This document shows, piece after piece, positions 5,270 through 8,257 of a stretch of DNA of 8,257 nt. The notes below the pieces were generated by a model. That model was given only the letters and a program-made list of their open reading frames with translations, had not been told where the DNA came from and did not search any database. Location: NCBI GenBank assembly GCA_035547675.1, contig DASZUI010000084.1, positions 1 through 8,257 on the forward strand. The letters are read 5' to 3'. The DNA comes from DASZTU01 sp035547675 (GTDB taxonomy: Bacteria; Pseudomonadota; Alphaproteobacteria; Rhizobiales; Devosiaceae). Positions within the stretch are counted from its first letter, which is position 1. Every line of letters starts with the position of its first letter. A program made the position numbers and the translations under genes.

Positions 5270-5277
5270 TCAGTCGA

Positions 5278-6447
5278 ATGACCGGCTTCCTCCTCCCCTC
5301 GGTCTCTTCCGCCGCTTTCCTCCCCGAGGGCTCGGTGCTGAAACGGCAGCCGCGCGTGCCCAAGCGCGAGCGCCCGGCCGGCTTCCTCGACAAGTTCGAA
5401 TTCCGCGCGCTGGTCTATGATGCCTTCCGGCATGCCGATGGCGAGCGCATCCTGCTGGTCGGCCCGCCGCCTTTGAACCTCGCCGCGGAATTGCGCAGCG
5501 CCCGCTATCTGGCGCTGCCCTCGCGCACCCCCCTCCGCGCCGAGCACCACATTTCGCTCTCCGTCGCCATCACCGCGCTGACCGGCGCCCCGGCCGATAC
5601 CGTAGCTGTGGAAATGCGCTTCGGCGGCGAAAGCTTCCCGCTGCCGCTCCAGCCCAATGTCTCGCCGCTCTTGGCGGGCCGGCGCATCGTCTTCACCATG
5701 AGCAAGGACAACGAGCTCGCCTGGATCAGGGAATGGGCGGCCTATCACGCGGCCGTGCAGGGCGCCGATGCCGTCGTCTTCTTCGACAATGGCTCGACCC
5801 GCTACGGCCCCGACGACATCGCCGCAACTCTCCGGCAGGTCCCCGGCATCGCCCACGCCGCCGTCCTCTCCTGGCCCTATAAATATGGACCTTCCGATCC
5901 CGCCGTGCGGCTCAATCCCTTTTACGCGCTGTTCCTGCAGATCGCCTCGATGAGCGTGGCGCTTCGCCGCTATGCCGCCGCGGCCGAGGGCCTGCTCAAC
6001 TGCGATATCGACGAGCTCGTCGCAACGCCCCCCGATACCACGGTCTTCGAGCTCGCCCGCGCCGCGCGCGCCGGCCTCGTCACCATGCGCGGGCAATTCG
6101 TCGAGGCGGTGCCCGAGCGCTATATCGGCGATGGCGTGCCCACGCATCGCGACTTCCTCAGCCGCCTGCGCGATCCTGCCGCGCGCCTGTCGCGCCCGCG
6201 CAAATGGGCGCTCGATCCGAGCCGCCCCTGGGTGCAGAACCTCGACGTCCACCCCTATATGCACTGGATCGAGGGCCGTCCCCTGTTCGGCAGGTCCTCG
6301 CCGCCCGGCCTCTTTTACTGGCACTTTCGCGGCATCAACACGAACTGGAAAGAGCAGCGCACCGATGCCTCCAATATTTCGGCCTCGGACATCGAGCCCG
6401 ATCACGCCCTCGCCGCAATCATGCAGTCTCTCCCCATAACCGACTGA
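5278..6447 (+). CDS. Glycosyltransferase, GT92/GT2-like (DUF23-type)
   Basis: This is a probable cytoplasmic glycosyltransferase that transfers a sugar from a nucleotide donor onto a surface glycan. The 389-residue protein has an N-terminal region of about 135 residues that I do not recognise. A GT-A-type domain follows: FTMSKDNELAWIREWAAYH (139-157), VVFFDNGST (166-174), WPYKYGP (199-205), the acidic metal/donor site LLNCDIDELVATP (239-251, with D243 and D245) and YWHFRGINTNWKEQ (347-360). The order K-x-E/N-W-x-E-W-H, then DNGST, then DxDE is typical of the GT92 and Glyco_tranf_2_4 families. There are no membrane segments. The start is ATG 5278; the frame is open upstream only through low-complexity repeats. 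The next gene, an O-antigen ligase-like protein, points to a lipopolysaccharide or exopolysaccharide role. The exact sugar, linkage and acceptor cannot be inferred. The stop codon lies inside a 17-bp tandem duplication. Confidence 0.82.
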   Translation: MTGFLLPSVSSAAFLPEGSVLKRQPRVPKRERPAGFLDKFEFRALVYDAFRHADGERILLVGPPPLNLAAELRSARYLALPSRTPLRAEHHISLSVAITALTGAPADTVAVEMRFGGESFPLPLQPNVSPLLAGRRIVFTMSKDNELAWIREWAAYHAAVQGADAVVFFDNGSTRYGPDDIAATLRQVPGIAHAAVLSWPYKYGPSDPAVRLNPFYALFLQIASMSVALRRYAAAAEGLLNCDIDELVATPPDTTVFELARAARAGLVTMRGQFVEAVPERYIGDGVPTHRDFLSRLRDPAARLSRPRKWALDPSRPWVQNLDVHPYMHWIEGRPLFGRSSPPGLFYWHFRGINTNWKEQRTDASNISASDIEPDHALAAIMQSLPITD

Positions 6448-6466
6448 AACCCATAACCGGCTGAAA
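6433..6466 (+). repeat. 17-bp tandem duplication across a stop codon
   Basis: Two adjacent 17-base units (6433-6449 and 6450-6466), beginning CCCATAACCG, differ at one position only (A6443 versus G6460). The first copy contains the last codons and TGA stop of the glycosyltransferase gene. Because 17 is not a multiple of three, the second copy repeats those bases outside the gene. It looks like a fairly recent slippage event that left the protein unchanged. Confidence 0.8.
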
Positions 6467-6484
6467 CGGTGCGCGGCGCACCGT
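6466..6484. other. Perfect GC-rich hairpin between the glycan genes
   Basis: The 8-base arms (6466-6473 and 6477-6484, starting ACGGTGCG) are perfect complements around a 3-base CGG loop. No T tract follows, so it is not a standard terminator. It could stabilise the 3' end of the upstream message, bind a regulator, or simply lower read-through into the ligase gene. No other regulatory signal is visible in these 58 bases. Confidence 0.5.
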
Positions 6485-6505
6485 GGCGCGTGCCCCGCGC
6501 TTCGG

Positions 6506-7876
6506 TTGGCGATAGACTGGGGCAGGCCCGAAAGCCGGCACAACCCAAACCGGAGCATTCCGCTGACAGCTACCGTTCCGACCGGAGGGGAGACGATCGT
6601 CCGGCCGGACGCCGCGGCGCGGCCGCCCGCCGCGCTGTCCGCACCGCGCCCGTCCGTCGAAATCTGGCTTCGCCGGGCCCTTCTCTGCACCACGCTGGTG
6701 GGCGCCGGCCTGTTCGGCTTTTTCACCACCTATATCCTGCTGCTGCTCGGTCTGGCCGCATTGGCCTGGCTCGTCCTGCCCGGGCGCGGCCGCATCGTCC
6801 TCGATGCCGCCGGCCGCGGCCTGCTCCTCGGCTGGCTCGGGCTCGCCATCGTCATCGTGCTCGATGCGCTCTTCGCCGGCCATCCCGGCGACATGCTCTA
6901 CGCCTTCAATTTCGGCATGCTGCTGCTCTATCCGGCCATCGCGGGGATCGAGGGGCGCGCCGCCCGGCCCGGCAATGCCGGCCGTCTCGCCGATCTGGCG
7001 CTGCTGGGCACGCTGCTCGCGGCGGCCATCGCCGTCGCCGAAAAGCTGCTGCTCTCCGCCGACCGCACCGGCATCATCGAAAACGATCCGATCCGCTTCG
7101 GCGATACTGCCGTCATCATCGGCTTTCTGGCCCTTGCCGGCATCGATCAGTACCGGGGGCCGCGCCGCTGGCTCTATCTCGGCGTTCCCGTCCTGGCGGT
7201 CCTGGTGGCCGTGCTCGCCGGCGCCCGCTCGGCGCTGGTCGCCATTCCGCTGCTGGTGCTGCTCGCCATCGTGCTGCTCGTCAGGCCCTGGCGCCGCGCG
7301 CTCGCGGCATTGGCGGCGGCTGCCGCCGCGCTCGGCGTCGCGCTGGGGGCGGCCCTGCTCTCCGGCAATGCCCGCGTCGCCAGCCTCTTCCACATCCTGC
7401 CCGCGCTGTTCGGCAGCGGCGCGCTCGACGACGAGGCGGTGCGCGAACGGCTCGTGCTCTACCGCGCCGGCATCGAAGCGTTCTGGCGCTCGCCGCTCTT
7501 GGGCTTCGGCTGGAACCGCCGCATGGAGGCGGTGGGCAATATGCTGCCCGCCGGCGACAAGGCACTCGCCGGCCTGCCGCACCTGCATGACGAAGTGCTC
7601 AATTTCGCCGTCGGCACCGGCGCGCTGGGCGTCCTCATCTATCTGCTGCTGCTTGCCGCCCCGGTCGTCGCCGTATGGCGCTCGCCCCGCGACAGCCAGT
7701 TCCGCGTGCGCGTTTACGGCATCGCGGTGCTGCTCGTGAGCTATGTGGTCCTGGGCGTGGCGGACGTCATGCTGGGCTTCGAAACCCACACCGCGCTCTA
7801 TGTCGCCTTTGCGGCGGCGATCCTCGGCTATTGCCGCGATGCGCCGCCGGAGACCCGGGCAAAGGCCGTCCGCTAA
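6506..7876 (+). CDS. O-antigen ligase / polymerase-like membrane protein (Wzy_C)
   Basis: This is an inner-membrane protein of the WaaL/Wzy superfamily, which joins or polymerises lipid-linked glycans on the periplasmic face. The 456-residue protein has a soluble N-terminus (about 1-55). About ten to twelve hydrophobic segments follow between residues 58 and 445, interrupted by a large loop (about 287-365) that should be periplasmic. Family marks are the LAGARSALVAIPLL segment with R241, and the loop sequence LLGFGWNRR (331-339) followed by LPHLHDEVLNFAVGTGALG (357-375). R241 and H361 are candidates for the conserved Arg and His of the family. The start is uncertain: TTG 6506 is the first possible start in frame, and no ATG or GTG occurs before the first membrane segment. 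A GGAGGGGAG stretch near 6582-6590 is not followed by a normal start codon. The gene follows the glycosyltransferase and ends in a 4-bp convergent overlap with the next gene. Ligase versus polymerase cannot be decided. Confidence 0.85.
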   Translation: MAIDWGRPESRHNPNRSIPLTATVPTGGETIVRPDAAARPPAALSAPRPSVEIWLRRALLCTTLVGAGLFGFFTTYILLLLGLAALAWLVLPGRGRIVLDAAGRGLLLGWLGLAIVIVLDALFAGHPGDMLYAFNFGMLLLYPAIAGIEGRAARPGNAGRLADLALLGTLLAAAIAVAEKLLLSADRTGIIENDPIRFGDTAVIIGFLALAGIDQYRGPRRWLYLGVPVLAVLVAVLAGARSALVAIPLLVLLAIVLLVRPWRRALAALAAAAAALGVALGAALLSGNARVASLFHILPALFGSGALDDEAVRERLVLYRAGIEAFWRSPLLGFGWNRRMEAVGNMLPAGDKALAGLPHLHDEVLNFAVGTGALGVLIYLLLLAAPVVAVWRSPRDSQFRVRVYGIAVLLVSYVVLGVADVMLGFETHTALYVAFAAAILGYCRDAPPETRAKAVR

Positions 7877-8257
7877 ACCCGCGGCCGCCGGTCGAGCAGG
7901 GCGTCGCGGGTCGCCGCGTCGATCTCCGCCAGTTCCTCGGCCGAGAGTGCCAGATTGTCGAGCGCGCCGAGATTGTCCTTGAGCTGCTCGAGCGTCCTCA
8001 CCCCGATGAGCGCCGAGGTTACCTCCTTGCGCCGAAGCACCCAGGCGAGCGCCAATTGCACCGGCGTCTGGCCGCGCCACCTGGCGATGGCCTCGAGCTT
8101 GTCGACCGCCGCCAGCACGTTCGGCGCCAGCTCCGACCGGCGCAGCGAGGAATTCTTCTCCTCGGCGCGCGAATTGGCGGATTCGCCGCGGCTGTATTTG
8201 CCCGACAGAATGCCCTGCGCCAGCGGCGAAAACGCCATGATGCCGATGCCGAGCTCG
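7873..8257 (-). CDS. Aldo/keto reductase, C-terminal part (5' end outside window)
   Basis: This is an NADPH-dependent oxidoreductase of the aldo/keto reductase superfamily, which reduces aldehydes and ketones. About 127 C-terminal residues are present, reading ELGIGIMAFSPLAQGILSGKY at the window edge. They cover the last strands and helices of the TIM barrel. SPLAQGILSGKY and ALIGVRTLEQLKDNLGAL are typical cofactor-binding segments, and LSAEELAEIDAAT is the usual C-terminal helix. Wording around these motifs resembles the YghZ/Kv-beta-like (AKR14-type) branch, a moderate-confidence guess. The catalytic Asp-Tyr-Lys-His residues lie in the missing part, so activity cannot be judged. The stop (TAG, read 7875-7873) overlaps the TAA of the convergent ligase gene. 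There is no sign of functional linkage to the glycan genes. Confidence 0.92.
   Translation of the reverse strand, partial: ELGIGIMAFSPLAQGILSGKYSRGESANSRAEEKNSSLRRSELAPNVLAAVDKLEAIARWRGQTPVQLALAWVLRRKEVTSALIGVRTLEQLKDNLGALDNLALSAEELAEIDAATRDALLDRRPRV

Larger units (their letters stand above)
4899..5277. other. Gene-free 379-base intergenic region rich in repeats
   Basis: Between pheT and the glycosyltransferase gene lie four copies of a palindromic intergenic repeat, two G-quadruplex-type tracts, an intrinsic terminator and a small hairpin; each is listed separately. Open frames crossing it have low-complexity proline/glycine/arginine translations that only reflect the C and G runs. I see no tRNA, no small conserved gene and no convincing promoter for the downstream gene. 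The sequence just before ATG 5278 also lacks a clear Shine-Dalgarno. Confidence 0.75.

Noticed and set aside
5053..5277. 75-codon N-terminal extension of the glycosyltransferase
   Set aside because: It translates C/G-run repeats and the pheT terminator into low-complexity sequence, so ATG 5278 is preferred.
5128..6729. 533-codon open frame on the minus strand opposite the glycosyltransferase
   Set aside because: Shadow frame with no family resemblance; it runs through the repeat cluster and the intergenic hairpin, which no real gene would be expected to do.
6469..7590. 373-codon plus-strand frame starting at GTG 6469
   Set aside because: Arginine/alanine/proline-rich shadow of the O-antigen ligase frame. 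The alternative frame gives hydrophobic segments and family motifs.
6419..8080. 553-codon open frame on the minus strand opposite the O-antigen ligase
   Set aside because: Glutamine/arginine/glycine/aspartate-rich shadow of the leucine/alanine-rich membrane protein; it also conflicts with the real aldo/keto reductase frame on the same strand.

Overview
The window is GC-rich, with hand counts of about 67% GC in pheT. Its gene families and its phenylalanyl-tRNA synthetase region look alphaproteobacterial, probably Hyphomicrobiales. A Devosia-like genus is possible from the repeat style and protein flavour, but that is only an impression. All complete genes lie on the plus strand. One partial gene enters from the right on the minus strand.

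Bases 1-4898 form a phenylalanyl-tRNA synthetase locus in the order pheS, brnT, brnA, DEDDh exonuclease, pheT. A strong terminator hairpin (12-50) precedes pheS. A BrnT/BrnA type II toxin-antitoxin module sits between the genes for the two synthetase subunits, with a perfect 8-bp inverted repeat just before brnT that looks like an autoregulatory operator. From brnT onward every gene overlaps the next: brnT/brnA by 53 bp, brnA/exonuclease by 4 bp (GTGA) and exonuclease/pheT by 4 bp (ATGA). Translation of the essential PheT subunit is therefore probably coupled to a chain that starts with the toxin gene. The brnTA stretch has visibly lower GC (about 54% in two 60-base samples), consistent with acquisition by transfer.

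Bases 4899-5277 hold no gene. The stretch contains a cluster of palindromic C-rich/G-rich intergenic repeats (two long direct copies, one short copy, one inverted partial copy), two strong G-quadruplex-type tracts on the transcribed strand, and an intrinsic terminator (5180-5204) that probably ends the pheS-pheT transcript.

Bases 5278-7876 carry two cell-surface polysaccharide genes: a glycosyltransferase of the GT92/GT2-like type and an O-antigen ligase/polymerase-like (Wzy_C) membrane protein. They are separated by 58 bases that contain part of a 17-bp tandem duplication and a perfect hairpin. Together they probably build and attach or polymerise a surface glycan; the substrate cannot be read from the sequence. 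The ligase gene ends in a 4-bp tail-to-tail overlap with an aldo/keto reductase gene on the minus strand (7873-8257), of which only the C-terminal part is present.

The most interesting feature is the toxin-antitoxin module and exonuclease embedded inside the pheS-pheT operon. I saw no CRISPR array, transposase, tRNA or rRNA gene.
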